Assembly: GCF_001612945.1 (NCBI RefSeq)
Contig: NZ_BDBK01000015.1
Coordinates: 1-64,000 of the forward strand
Direction of reading: 5' to 3'
DNA: 64,000 nt
DNA from: Nocardia inohanensis NBRC 100128
Lineage (GTDB): Bacteria; Actinomycetota; Actinomycetes; Mycobacteriales; Mycobacteriaceae
Shown here: piece after piece, positions 1 to 8,230 of the stretch
Numbering within the stretch: the first letter of the stretch is position 1
Layout of the letters: each line of letters begins with the position of its first letter
The notes under the pieces: model-generated
Database searches by the model: none
Told to the model about the DNA's origin: nothing
The model's input: only the letters and a program-made list of their open reading frames with translations
Program-made: the position numbers and the translations under genes

Positions 1-434
1 CCGGGCGGCCCTCGCAGGTGCCGTTCGCCAAGACCGACTTCATCATCACCACCATCGGCGAGGAGCTGGGCCTGATCGGGCTGGCCGCCGTGCTCATGCT
101 CTTCACCATCTTCGTGGTGCGCGGGCTGCGCACCGCACTGGCCATTCGCGACAGCTTCGGCAAGCTGTTGGCCGCGGGCCTGGCCTTCACCATCGCCATC
201 CAATTGTTCGTGGTGGTCGGCGGCGTCACCAAACTGATCCCGCTGACCGGTCTCACCACTCCCTTCGTCTCCTACGGTGGTTCGTCGCTGCTGGCCAACT
301 ACGCGCTGCTGGCCCTGCTGATCAAGATCTCGGATGCGGCCCGCGCGCCGATCCCGGCCCGCAAGCGGGTGGCGGAGCCGATCGCCGACGCGCCCACCGA
401 ACTCGTGCGCCGACCCAAGGGGGGAGCCGCGTGA
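1..434 (+). CDS. rodA: RodA, FtsW/RodA/SpoVE-family glycosyltransferase (C-terminal part)
   Basis: Only the last ~140 codons are present; the reading frame begins at base 3 and the 5' part lies outside the window. RodA polymerises lipid II into peptidoglycan glycan strands during elongation and works with a class B transpeptidase. What is seen: the end of the family's large extracytoplasmic loop (VPFAKTDFIITTIGEELG), then hydrophobic helices, the conserved LIPLTGLTTPFVSYGGSS stretch, one more helix and a short basic tail. The stop overlaps the GTG start of the downstream transpeptidase gene by 4 bases (GTGA), implying translational coupling. The neighbourhood (pbpA, pknA, pknB) is the conserved actinobacterial elongation operon, which favours RodA over FtsW. 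Confidence 0.93.
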   Translation, partial: GRPSQVPFAKTDFIITTIGEELGLIGLAAVLMLFTIFVVRGLRTALAIRDSFGKLLAAGLAFTIAIQLFVVVGGVTKLIPLTGLTTPFVSYGGSSLLANYALLALLIKISDAARAPIPARKRVAEPIADAPTELVRRPKGGAA

Positions 435-1903
435 ACACACCGCTGCGCCGCGTAGCCATGGCCGTCATGGTGATGGTCGTCGCCCTGCTCGCCAATGCCA
501 CCTACGTCCAGGTCTACAAGGCCGACGAACTGCGCAGCGACTCCCGCAACCGGCGGGTGCTGCTGGACGAGTACGCCCGCCAGCGCGGCCAGATCTCCGC
601 GCAGGGCACGGTGCTCGCGAGTTCGGTCGAGACCGACGACCGCTACAAGTACCTGCGCACCTACCCGACCGATCCGTTCGCCTACGCGAACGTCACCGGC
701 TTCTACTCGATGAACTACGGCAGCAACGGCATCGAACGGGCCGAGGACTCGGTGCTCAACGGCTCCGACAATCAGCTGTTCGGGCGGCGGCTGATCGATA
801 TGATCTCGGGCCGGGATCCGCGCGGCGGCAACGTGATCACCACCATCAACCCGGTCATGCAGAAGGTCGCCTACGAGCAGCTGACCGCCAAGGGTTACAC
901 CGGTTCGGTGGTGGCCATCGAGCCGAGCACCGGGCGCATCCTGACCATGGTGTCCACGCCGTCCTACGATCCGAACCTGCTGGCCAGCCACGATGCCGCC
1001 ACCGAGAAGAACGCCTACACCTCGCTGGCCAACGACCCCAACGAGCCGATGATGAATCGCGCTGTGTCGCGGACCTATCCGCCCGGCTCGACCTTCAAGG
1101 TGGTGGTGACCGCGGCCGCGCTCTCCAATGGCATCGCCAAGCCGGAGGATCAGCTCAATGCCGCGCCGCGCACCACGCTGCCGGGCACCGAGACCACGCT
1201 GGAGAATTACAACGGCAGCCACTGCGGCCCGGGCGACGCGCCCACCGCTGCGCTGACCGACGCGTTCAAGTACTCGTGTAACACCGCTTTCGTGGACCTC
1301 GGTATCAAGGTGGGGGCCGCGAAACTCAAGGACGAGGCGGCCGCGTTCGGCATCGGCGAGCATCCGTCCATTCCGATTCCCTGGGCCAACAGCACCGTCG
1401 GCACCATCGGGGACAATGCCGCGCTCGGGCAGAGCAGCATCGGACAGCGCGATGTGGCCATCACGCCGCTGGACAACGCGGTCATCGCGGCCACCGTGGC
1501 CAATGGCGGGGTGCGGATGCAACCGCACCTGGTGGATCAGCTGACGGCGCCGGATCTGAGCACGCTCGAGACCGTCAAGCCGATGTCGGTCGGGCAGGCG
1601 GTCAGTGCCCAGGTCGCGTCCCAGCTGACCGCGCTGATGATCGAATCGGAGAAGAACACGCAGGGCGGCACGGCGCCGCGCTCCTACCAGATCGCATCGA
1701 AAACCGGGACCGCCGAACATGGTTCGGACCCGCGCAACACCCCGCCGCACGCCTGGTACATCGCCTTCGCGCCGGCACAGAACCCGAAGATCGCGATCGC
1801 GGTCATCGTCGAGAACGGCGGTGACCGGGCGCTGGCCGCCACCGGTGGCTCGGTGGCCGCGCCGGTCGCGCGCGCGGTGCTCGATGCCGGACTGGGGGGC
1901 TGA
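431..1903 (+). CDS. pbpA: PbpA, class B penicillin-binding protein (D,D-transpeptidase)
   Basis: This 490-residue membrane-anchored transpeptidase cross-links peptidoglycan outside the membrane as partner of RodA. An N-terminal signal anchor is visible at about residues 8-25 (VAMAVMVMVVALLANATYVQV). The transpeptidase domain has all three signature motifs: SxxK as STFK with nucleophile Ser220, SxN as SCN at 282-284, and KTGT at 424-427. Length and layout match mycobacterial PbpA (Rv0016c). The GTG start overlaps the rodA stop. In mycobacteria PbpA is phosphorylated by PknB, and the kinase genes follow here at once. Confidence 0.95.
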   Translation: MNTPLRRVAMAVMVMVVALLANATYVQVYKADELRSDSRNRRVLLDEYARQRGQISAQGTVLASSVETDDRYKYLRTYPTDPFAYANVTGFYSMNYGSNGIERAEDSVLNGSDNQLFGRRLIDMISGRDPRGGNVITTINPVMQKVAYEQLTAKGYTGSVVAIEPSTGRILTMVSTPSYDPNLLASHDAATEKNAYTSLANDPNEPMMNRAVSRTYPPGSTFKVVVTAAALSNGIAKPEDQLNAAPRTTLPGTETTLENYNGSHCGPGDAPTAALTDAFKYSCNTAFVDLGIKVGAAKLKDEAAAFGIGEHPSIPIPWANSTVGTIGDNAALGQSSIGQRDVAITPLDNAVIAATVANGGVRMQPHLVDQLTAPDLSTLETVKPMSVGQAVSAQVASQLTALMIESEKNTQGGTAPRSYQIASKTGTAEHGSDPRNTPPHAWYIAFAPAQNPKIAIAVIVENGGDRALAATGGSVAAPVARAVLDAGLGG

Positions 1904-1937
1904 ACGACATGAAGGTGCAAGGTAGACGGGGACTCGA

Positions 1938-3497
1938 ATGCTGAACAACGGTGCGATGATCGCGGACCGGTACCGGCTACAGCGGCTGATCGCCACCGGC
2001 GGCATGGGTCAGGTCTGGGAAGCGCTCGACACCCGGCTCGATCGCCGGGTCGCGGTGAAGGTGCTCAAGGCGGAGTTCTCCGCGGATCCGACCTTCCGGC
2101 ATCGGTTCCGGACCGAGGCGCGGACGACGGCGCAGCTCAATCACCCCGGTATCGCGGGGATCTACGACTACGGCGAGACCATGGATCCGTCCGGCGGCGA
2201 AACCGCCTATCTGGTCATGGAATTGGTGCAGGGCGAACCGCTGAACGCGGTGCTGAACCGGTTGAACCGGCTCTCGGTCATGCAGGGCCTGGACATGCTG
2301 GAGCAGACCGGGCGGGCGCTACAGGTGGCGCACGCCGCGGGCGTGGTGCATCGAGATGTGAAGCCCGGCAATATCCTCGTGACGCCGACCGGTCAGGTGA
2401 AGATCACCGACTTCGGCATCGCCAAGGCGGTGGACGCCTCCCCGGTGACCAAGACCGGCATGGTGATGGGCACCGCCCAGTACATCGCGCCCGAGCAGGC
2501 CACCGGTGAGGACGCGACCGCGGCCTCGGACGTGTATTCGCTGGGAGTGGTCGGCTACGAAGCGCTTTCGGGCGCCCGGCCGTTCACCGGCGACGGCGCG
2601 CTGACGGTGGCGATGAAGCATGTGCGCGACACCCCGCCGCCGCTGCCCTCGGATCTGCCGCCGAACGTGCGCGAGCTGATCGAGATCACCATGGCCAAGG
2701 ATCCGGCGCAGCGCTACACCAACGGCGGCGAGTTCGCCGATGCGGTGGCCGCGGTGCGCTCGGGGCGCAGACCGACCCCGCCCGGCGGAATTCCGGCGGT
2801 GCCGCCCACCGGCGCCACCCGGGTGCTGCCGCCCGGACCCACCATGATCATTCCGGGCATGCGGTCCGATCAGGCCACCACGCGCTATCCCACCCCGCCG
2901 CAGCCCATGCGGCAGTCCGGGCCGCCGCCGGGCGCCGGTGAGGGACAGACCGTCATGTTGTCCGGGGCACAGCACCCGGTCGGCCCCACCACCATCACGC
3001 CGTTCGCCGGCGACGAGGGCGGCGGCCGGTTCACCAACAATCAGAAGGCCGTCGCTGGTCTCGGGGTGGGCGCGCTGATCCTCGGCGCCGCAGCCGCTTT
3101 CGTACTGCTGTCGAGCAATACCACCGAGACGCCGCCGGCCACCAAGACCAGCGCCGTCGTGGTGCCGCCGGTGGTGCCCTCCACCACGACCACCCCGCCG
3201 CCCACCACCACGTGGGAGAAACCGGTGGTGCCGCCCACCTACGAGCCGCCGACCACCACCTACGAGCCGCCGACCACCACGGTGCCGCCGACCACGCAGC
3301 CGCCCACCACCAAGCCGTCGACCACCGTCCCCAAGACCACCAAACCGGTGGAGCCGACCACCACGGCCGGGGCGGCGTCGACCACCAAGCCCGTGCGGCC
3401 CACAATCGAGATACCGACCTTCCCCTTCCCGGGGGGAGCCGGAATACGTGGTCAGAGCAATAACTCACTGCCCCTGCCCGAGCAAGGACTGCCATGA
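1938..3497 (+). CDS. pknA: PknA, transmembrane serine/threonine protein kinase
   Basis: This is a Hanks-type kinase of 519 residues. The kinase domain occupies about residues 10-275: glycine-rich loop (GGMGQV), catalytic Lys in VAVKVLK, catalytic loop HRDVKPGN, DFGIAKA, and an APEQ segment. A Pro-rich juxtamembrane region follows, then one membrane helix near residues 372-394 and an extracellular tail of about 125 residues very rich in Thr and Pro with repeated YEPPTTT units. It has no PASTA domain, as in mycobacterial PknA. The start has GGTAGACGGGGA upstream and lies 34 bases after pbpA. The stop overlaps the next gene's ATG (ATGA). PknA acts with PknB in controlling cell shape and division. 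Confidence 0.95.
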   Translation: MLNNGAMIADRYRLQRLIATGGMGQVWEALDTRLDRRVAVKVLKAEFSADPTFRHRFRTEARTTAQLNHPGIAGIYDYGETMDPSGGETAYLVMELVQGEPLNAVLNRLNRLSVMQGLDMLEQTGRALQVAHAAGVVHRDVKPGNILVTPTGQVKITDFGIAKAVDASPVTKTGMVMGTAQYIAPEQATGEDATAASDVYSLGVVGYEALSGARPFTGDGALTVAMKHVRDTPPPLPSDLPPNVRELIEITMAKDPAQRYTNGGEFADAVAAVRSGRRPTPPGGIPAVPPTGATRVLPPGPTMIIPGMRSDQATTRYPTPPQPMRQSGPPPGAGEGQTVMLSGAQHPVGPTTITPFAGDEGGGRFTNNQKAVAGLGVGALILGAAAAFVLLSSNTTETPPATKTSAVVVPPVVPSTTTTPPPTTTWEKPVVPPTYEPPTTTYEPPTTTVPPTTQPPTTKPSTTVPKTTKPVEPTTTAGAASTTKPVRPTIEIPTFPFPGGAGIRGQSNNSLPLPEQGLP

Positions 3498-5398
3498 CGA
3501 CCCCGAAGAATCTCTCGTCTCGCTATGAGCTGGGTGAGATCATCGGGTTCGGCGGTATGTCCGAGGTGCACAAGGCGCGCGATCTGCGGCTCGGCCGCGA
3601 TGTGGCGATCAAGGTGCTGCGCGCGGATCTGGCCCGGGACCCCACGTTCTATCTGCGCTTCAAACGCGAGGCGCAGAACGCGGCGGCGCTGAACCATCCG
3701 GCCATCGTGGCCGTCTACGACACCGGCGAGGCCGAGGTCGACGGCGGGCCGCTGCCGTACATCGTGATGGAGTACGTGGACGGCGACACGCTGCGCGATA
3801 TCGTGCGTGGCAAGGGGCCGATGGCGCCCCGCCGGGCCATGGAGATCATCGCCGATGTCTGTGCGGCGCTGGACTTCTCGCACCGCAACGGCATCGTGCA
3901 CCGGGATATGAAGCCCGCCAACATCATGATCAATCGCGCGGGCGCGGTGAAGGTGATGGACTTCGGCATCGCCCGGGCCATCGCCGACAGCTCCAATCCG
4001 ATGACCCAGACCGCGGCCGTCATCGGCACCGCCCAGTACCTCTCCCCCGAGCAGGCGCGCGGCGAGCAGGTCGACGCGCGCTCGGACGTGTACTCGGTCG
4101 GCTGCGTGCTCTACGAAATCCTCACCGGCGAACCGCCTTTCACCGGTGATTCCCCGGTCGCGGTCGCCTACCAGCACGTCCGGGAGGATCCGCGGCTGCC
4201 CTCGCACGTGCATCCCACGGTGCCGCGCGAACTCGATTCGGTCGTGCTCAAGGCCATGAGCAAGAACCCGGCCAATCGGTATCAGACCGCGGCCGAGATG
4301 CGCGCCGACCTGATCCGGGTGCTGGGCGGGCAGAAGCCCACCGCGCCCATCGTGATGAGCGATCAGGACCGCAACGACTTCCTCGACGACGATCTGCCGC
4401 CGCCGCGCAGCTACCGCACCATCGAACGCCGCGACGACACCACCGAACAGGAGCTCGTCGAACCCGAGCGCTCCCGGCGCACGGTGCTGATCGCGGGCGG
4501 AGCGGCCGCGGCCGTGGCCTTGATCGCGGCCCTGCTGTGGGTGCTGGTCGGCCCCGGCGCCAGCCCCGACCAGGTGACGGTGCCCGAGCTGGCCAACAAG
4601 AATTCCGCACTGGCGCAACGGGATCTGGAGAAGGCCGGCTTCAGCGTGGCTATCCAGGAGAAACCGGACAGCAAAGTGGCGGCGGGCAATGTGATCGCCA
4701 CCCAGCCGCTCGGCGGCTCCCGCATCGACAAGGGACAGACGGTCACCCTCCAGGTCTCCACCGGCCCCGCCCAGGTCGTGGTGCCGCGGCTGGCCGGACT
4801 CAGCCAGCAACAGGCCGAGCAGAAGCTGAATTCGATCGGCCTGCAAATGAATCCGGACGTGAAGCGCGAAGCCTCCAGCGCCGAGGACAAGGACAAGGTC
4901 ACCACCCAGATCCCGGGTGAGGGCCAGAAGACCGACGCCGGCGGGCAGGTCACCATCACCCTCGGCTCCGGGCCGGAGAAGGTCCGGGTGCCGGATGTGG
5001 TGGGGCAGAACATCGATGTGGCGCAACCGAACCTGGTCGACAGCTCCGGGTTCAAGGTGAGCATCCAGGAAGTACCGAACTCGCAGGCCAAGGGCACCGT
5101 CATCGCCACCAATCCGGCGGCGGGGACGATGGCGGACAAGGGTTCCACGGTGACCGTGCAGGTCTCCACCGGTGATCAGATCACCATGCCCAGCCTGATC
5201 GGGCTGACCCCCTCGCAGGCCGCGGACGCGTTGCGGCAGAAGGGCTGGAACGGGCAGATCACCCAGGCGCAGCAGAACACGCTGAACACCGGCGAGGTCG
5301 GGCGGATCGTGAGCCAGCAGCCGACGGCGGGATCGTCCATCGGCAAGACGCAGACGGTCACCATCACCACCGGCGTGCTGTCGCTCGGTCCGCCGTGA
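3494..5398 (+). CDS. pknB: PknB, PASTA-domain serine/threonine protein kinase
   Basis: This 634-residue receptor kinase senses muropeptides or lipid II and phosphorylates cell-wall regulators such as CwlM and the MurJ pseudokinase domain. The kinase domain (about residues 10-280) has GGMSEV, VAIKVLR, HRDMKPAN, DFGIARA and SPEQ, all catalytic residues intact. A juxtamembrane segment leads to one helix at about 329-351. Four extracellular PASTA repeats follow at about 355-424, 425-493, 494-560 and 561-634, each ending in a T/V-rich strand (for example TVTLQVSTG). Four PASTA units match the mycobacterial protein. The start overlaps the pknA stop by 4 bases. A hairpin terminator lies 22 bases after the stop. 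Confidence 0.96.
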   Translation: MTTPKNLSSRYELGEIIGFGGMSEVHKARDLRLGRDVAIKVLRADLARDPTFYLRFKREAQNAAALNHPAIVAVYDTGEAEVDGGPLPYIVMEYVDGDTLRDIVRGKGPMAPRRAMEIIADVCAALDFSHRNGIVHRDMKPANIMINRAGAVKVMDFGIARAIADSSNPMTQTAAVIGTAQYLSPEQARGEQVDARSDVYSVGCVLYEILTGEPPFTGDSPVAVAYQHVREDPRLPSHVHPTVPRELDSVVLKAMSKNPANRYQTAAEMRADLIRVLGGQKPTAPIVMSDQDRNDFLDDDLPPPRSYRTIERRDDTTEQELVEPERSRRTVLIAGGAAAAVALIAALLWVLVGPGASPDQVTVPELANKNSALAQRDLEKAGFSVAIQEKPDSKVAAGNVIATQPLGGSRIDKGQTVTLQVSTGPAQVVVPRLAGLSQQQAEQKLNSIGLQMNPDVKREASSAEDKDKVTTQIPGEGQKTDAGGQVTITLGSGPEKVRVPDVVGQNIDVAQPNLVDSSGFKVSIQEVPNSQAKGTVIATNPAAGTMADKGSTVTVQVSTGDQITMPSLIGLTPSQAADALRQKGWNGQITQAQQNTLNTGEVGRIVSQQPTAGSSIGKTQTVTITTGVLSLGPP

Positions 5399-5420
5399 TC
5401 GGTTACCGGTAGCCGTCGGA

Positions 5421-5449
5421 GCCGCACTTCCCACCGGGAGTGCGGCTTT
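5421..5449. terminator. Bidirectional hairpin terminator between pknB and the convergent deaminase gene
   Basis: GCCGCACT (5421-5428) pairs perfectly with AGTGCGGC (5439-5446) around a 10-base loop and is followed by TTT. It sits in the 57-base gap between two convergent genes, so it can end transcription of the rodA-pknB operon and probably of the opposite operon. Confidence 0.75.
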
Positions 5450-5455
5450 CGTCTT

Positions 5456-5917
5456 TCAGAGCCGCAGATGCCGATTCATCGACATGGCCTCGTCGGCGAG
5501 GTCCGGGAGTTCGACGACCTCGACGCCGTGGTCCCGCAGTCGCTCCACGCCTTCGCAGTTGTCGACGAAGGTGCCCGGCTCCCGCCAGGCGATGACCACG
5601 CGGCGAATACCCGCCTGCAAGATGCGATCCGTGCACGGCGAACGGTCCTGACTCGCGCGCCGCGAACAAGGCTCCAGGGTGCTGTAGATGGTGGCGTGCG
5701 GCAGGCGCGGATCGTTCGGCGCGAGCTTGTTCAGCGCCGATTCCTCGGCATGCACCTTCTCGTCGGTCTCGCGCGACCAGCCGTGGATGATCTCCACGCC
5801 GTCCGCGCCGACGATCACTGCGCCCACCGAGAAGGCGGTCTCGCTCGGCGGGCACAGGCGCGCCAACCCGATGGCATGCCGCATCCAGCCGCGGTCCGAA
5901 CGCAATTCGTCAGACAT
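5456..5917 (-). CDS. RibD-type zinc-dependent deaminase (single domain)
   Basis: This 153-residue protein belongs to the cytidine deaminase fold and is most like the N-terminal (pyrimidine deaminase) domain of riboflavin-pathway RibD. Zinc-site motifs are visible: His56-Ala-Glu58 (proton shuttle) and Pro83-Cys84 with Cys95 (PCSRRASQDRSPC). The start at 5917 is fixed by a strong AGGAGG Shine-Dalgarno about 7 bases upstream; the longer open frame upstream has no such signal. It overlaps the end of the preceding reductase gene by 8 bases, so the two are probably co-translated. Together they look like RibD split into two proteins. Whether the substrate is the riboflavin intermediate or another pyrimidine is not decided by sequence. 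Confidence 0.8.
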   Translation of the reverse strand: MSDELRSDRGWMRHAIGLARLCPPSETAFSVGAVIVGADGVEIIHGWSRETDEKVHAEESALNKLAPNDPRLPHATIYSTLEPCSRRASQDRSPCTDRILQAGIRRVVIAWREPGTFVDNCEGVERLRDHGVEVVELPDLADEAMSMNRHLRL

Positions 5918-6602
5918 CCGACTCCTCCTTCGGCAGATAGCGCAGCAGTGCGATGTCGCCGATCCGGCTGACATCGGCCAGGTGCATCCGGTGGTTGGGG
6001 CCGCCGGGGAAATCCGAGGGACCCAGGAAGCGCGGGGCGGCCGGGTCGCCGACGACCAAAGGCGCTATCGCCATGCGTATCTCGTCGGCCAGCCCGGCAG
6101 ACAGGAAAGCGGTGTGAATGGATCCCCCGCCTTCCACCATTAGCCGTTCGACATCACGTTTCCCGAGGTCGTCGAGGAGTTCACCGAAATCTATTGCCGC
6201 GCCCAGCGATACGACATCCGCCAGCCCGGCGAGTGAGTCACCGAGCTTCGCCGCCCCGGAATCAGTGGTGTAGACCAGTCTTTCGCCGCCGCTGTGCCAG
6301 AACTTCAGCCCGGTATCCAGATCCCCGCGCGCGGTGACGATCACCCGCAGCGGATACGCGGGTTTACCGTCCGCGACCCGCCGCAAACGCCGATCCGCGC
6401 TGTTCACCAGCAGCCGCGGATTGTCCCGGCGCAGCGTCTCCGCCCCGATGAGCACCGCGTCGGAGTCGGCGCGCAGGGCGTCCACGCGATCGAAATCGGC
6501 CGCGTTGGAGAGCAATAACCGATCCGGCGACGCATCGTCGATATAACCGTCGACGCTGACCGCCACCGACAGCAGCACGCGCGGCCGCGCCGATTCGCTC
6601 AT
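5910..6602 (-). CDS. RibD C-terminal-like / dihydrofolate reductase-fold reductase
   Basis: This 230-residue NADPH-dependent reductase is of the RibD_C (DHFR-like) family. It shows the N-terminal strand and SVDGYI motif, a central GAETLRRDNPRL segment typical of RibD reductase domains, a nucleotide-binding stretch around EGGGSIHTAFL, and the family C-terminus. The ATG at 6602 overlaps the pabA stop (ATGA), so it is translationally coupled to pabA, and its own 3' end overlaps the deaminase gene. The operon pabA-reductase-deaminase suggests pterin, folate or flavin chemistry. M. tuberculosis has a related stand-alone reductase, Rv2671, which can act as a dihydrofolate reductase, but it is not at this locus. 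Confidence 0.82.
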   Translation of the reverse strand: MSESARPRVLLSVAVSVDGYIDDASPDRLLLSNAADFDRVDALRADSDAVLIGAETLRRDNPRLLVNSADRRLRRVADGKPAYPLRVIVTARGDLDTGLKFWHSGGERLVYTTDSGAAKLGDSLAGLADVVSLGAAIDFGELLDDLGKRDVERLMVEGGGSIHTAFLSAGLADEIRMAIAPLVVGDPAAPRFLGPSDFPGGPNHRMHLADVSRIGDIALLRYLPKEESDV

Positions 6603-7237
6603 ACCAGCGCCGCGACCTCCGCCTCGAGCGTCTGCACCAGGCCCTCGGCGGGCCGTTCCCCGCACACGCCCAGCCAGTTGGCGAGCATCCGGTGCCCGCC
6701 CTGGGTCAGCACCGATTCGGGATGGAACTGCACCCCGTGGATCGGCAGCGTGCGGTGCCGCAGCGCCATCACGATGCCGGATTCGGTGCGCCCCAGCACC
6801 TCCAGCTCCGGCGGCATGGTCTCCTCGACCACGGTCAGCGAGTGATAGCGGGTGGCGGTGAACGGATCCGGTAGACCCGCCAGCACGCCCGCTCCGATGT
6901 GGAAGACCTCGCTGGTCTTGCCGTGTAGCAGCTCGGGCGCCCGAGTCACGGTCGCGCCGAACGCCTCCCCGATCGCCTGATGCCCCAGGCACACACCCAG
7001 CAGCGGCGTTTCATGCCGCGCGGCGGCATGCACCAGATCGATACTGCGCCCCGCCCGATCCGGCGAACCCGGTCCCGGGCTGATCAACACCCCGTCGAAG
7101 TCCTGGACGACCTGATCCACGTCCGCGAGCCGCGCATCGTCATTACGCCAGACCACGGCTTCGGCCCCGAGCTGTCCGAGATACTGGACCAGGTTGAACA
7201 CGAAGCTGTCGTAGTTGTCGACGACCAGTACACGCAT
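6599..7237 (-). CDS. pabA: Anthranilate / aminodeoxychorismate synthase glutaminase subunit
   Basis: This class I glutamine amidotransferase of 212 residues hydrolyses glutamine and passes ammonia to TrpE or PabB. The catalytic triad is visible: nucleophile Cys83 in GVCLGHQAIG, and His172/Glu174 in HPESV. The oxyanion-region motif SPGPGSP is at about 53-59. It is the positional homologue of M. tuberculosis Rv0013 (trpG/pabA), also beside crgA and pknB. No trp or pab partner gene is nearby, so it may serve both folate and tryptophan synthesis. The ATG at 7237 begins the family's MRVLVVDNYDSF. A dispersed repeat lies 64 bases upstream in the same orientation. Confidence 0.93.
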   Translation of the reverse strand: MRVLVVDNYDSFVFNLVQYLGQLGAEAVVWRNDDARLADVDQVVQDFDGVLISPGPGSPDRAGRSIDLVHAAARHETPLLGVCLGHQAIGEAFGATVTRAPELLHGKTSEVFHIGAGVLAGLPDPFTATRYHSLTVVEETMPPELEVLGRTESGIVMALRHRTLPIHGVQFHPESVLTQGGHRMLANWLGVCGERPAEGLVQTLEAEVAALV

Positions 7238-7300
7238 ACACCGAGACTAATGGGCGGGCACGCGAGAGTCCCGGGCAATACCTACTATGTGGAGTAACTA

Positions 7301-7449
7301 CCGTGAGCGTAGGCGGCCGTGACAACTGATTTCGCGACGCTCGGGGTAACTCCTGGGCCACGCCCAGAATCGGGTCGGCAGCCACCGCCGGCACGCATGC
7401 AAGAATGTCGACGGCACTCAGCCATGCGCTGAAGTCCCGGAGAGGCGGA
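7301..7449 (-). repeat. Copy A of a dispersed ~145-bp element, upstream of pabA
   Basis: Read on the minus strand this segment aligns without gaps to 60390-60535 on the plus strand, with about 79% identity over 132 positions (hand count). Shared blocks include TCCGCCTCTCCGGGACTTCA, GCCGTCGAC, CCGGCGGT, GAGTTACCC and CAGTTGTC. Local stems can form here: CTGGGC/GCCCAG around GTG, and CGGC/GCCG. It reads toward pabA; its far end covers the crgA ribosome-binding site on the opposite strand. No coding function is evident. Confidence 0.7.
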
Positions 7450-7455
7450 GGAGCC

Positions 7456-7722
7456 ATGCCCAAGTCGAAGGTCCGGAAGAAGACCGATTACACGATCAAC
7501 CCGGCTAGCCGCACTCCGGTGCGCGTCAAAGCGGCCGGTCCGTCGCCGGTCTGGTACGTCACCATCATGCTGGGCTTCATGCTCGCGGGCCTGGCCTGGC
7601 TGCTGGTCTACTACCTGGCCGCGGAGCACATCACCTGGATGAACGATCTCGGCGCGTGGAACTTCTTGATCGGATTCGGCCTCATGGTGGTCGGTCTGAT
7701 CATGACCATGCGCTGGCGATGA
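7456..7722 (+). CDS. crgA: CrgA, cell division protein
   Basis: This 88-residue bitopic membrane protein recruits FtsI and other divisome parts and coordinates septation with growth in actinobacteria. A basic N-terminus (MPKSKVRKK) and the conserved TPVRVKAAGPSPVWY segment precede two membrane helices at about residues 33-54 and 66-86. A GGAGG-like site (AGGCGGAGGAG) just upstream fixes the ATG at 7456 instead of an earlier in-frame start at 7405. The position next to pabA and the kinases matches Rv0011c. Confidence 0.93.
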   Translation: MPKSKVRKKTDYTINPASRTPVRVKAAGPSPVWYVTIMLGFMLAGLAWLLVYYLAAEHITWMNDLGAWNFLIGFGLMVVGLIMTMRWR

Positions 7723-7765
7723 GTGCCTTACATCATTGTTATTCATACACACCTGTGGATGACCT

Positions 7766-7774
7766 TGTGGACAA
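7766..7774 (-). other. Consensus DnaA box outside oriC
   Basis: TGTGGACAA is the exact complement of TTGTCCACA, the actinobacterial DnaA-box consensus. It lies 22 bases before the start chosen for the PH-domain gene, about 18 kb from oriC, with a second partial TGTGGA core at 7754. Binding is inferred from sequence only. Confidence 0.45.
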
Positions 7775-7795
7775 CTCGAGGACGGAGTGGGGACA

Positions 7796-8230
7796 GTGAC
7801 TTCGACCGACTCCCGACTCGCGTGGTCCACACCCCCCGCCGCCTTGATCGCGTGCGCGGTCGGCGGCGTGATTCTGGCCGGTGCGGCGGTGATCACCGAT
7901 GACGGCGCCGGCAAGGTACTGATCGGCCTGGCCGCGCTGGGCCTGCTGGTATCGGCCGGAATGGGATTCCGGCAGCGGCCGCGCCTGTCCATCGAACCCG
8001 GGACCCCGCAGCCGCTGGTGATCGGCGGGGTGTCCGGGCCGCAGCGGTACTCCGCGCAGCAGGTGCTGCGCGCCCGCGTGGTCTACTACCGCCGCCTCGG
8101 CCGCAAGACGCCGATGCTGGAGCTGGATTTGAACCACGACGGGGATGAGAAGCTCATCGTCTTCGGGCGGTGGGATCTGGGCGAGCGCCCCGAGGAAGTC
8201 CTCGACACGCTCCGCGCCCATCTCGGTTAA
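7796..8230 (+). CDS. PH-domain (bPH) membrane protein, Rv0010c-like
   Basis: A protein of about 144 residues with two N-terminal membrane helices (about 13-30 and 37-55), then a bacterial PH-like beta-rich domain with a conserved RVVYYRRLGRKTPMLELDL stretch. It is the positional equivalent of Rv0010c between crgA and ppiA. No enzymatic motif is seen and the function is unknown. Start choice: GTG 7796 has GGAG 8 bases upstream; an in-frame GTG at 7787 with GAGGA 4 bases upstream is the alternative. The stop overlaps the convergent rhomboid gene's stop by 4 bases. Confidence 0.82.
   Translation: MTSTDSRLAWSTPPAALIACAVGGVILAGAAVITDDGAGKVLIGLAALGLLVSAGMGFRQRPRLSIEPGTPQPLVIGGVSGPQRYSAQQVLRARVVYYRRLGRKTPMLELDLNHDGDEKLIVFGRWDLGERPEEVLDTLRAHLG

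Noticed and set aside
299..2005. Long minus-strand open frame (568 codons) opposite pbpA
   Set aside because: High-GC shadow of pbpA: His/Arg/Gly-rich, no family resemblance; pbpA has complete catalytic motifs.
3452..5434. 660-codon minus-strand frame opposite pknB
   Set aside because: Antisense shadow of pknB; composition HRDG-rich without domains.
7301..7449. Dispersed element as a protein-coding exon-like domain (PPLRDFSA in both frames)
   Set aside because: Differences are spread over all three codon positions and alternate frames contain stops; nucleotide-level conservation fits better.
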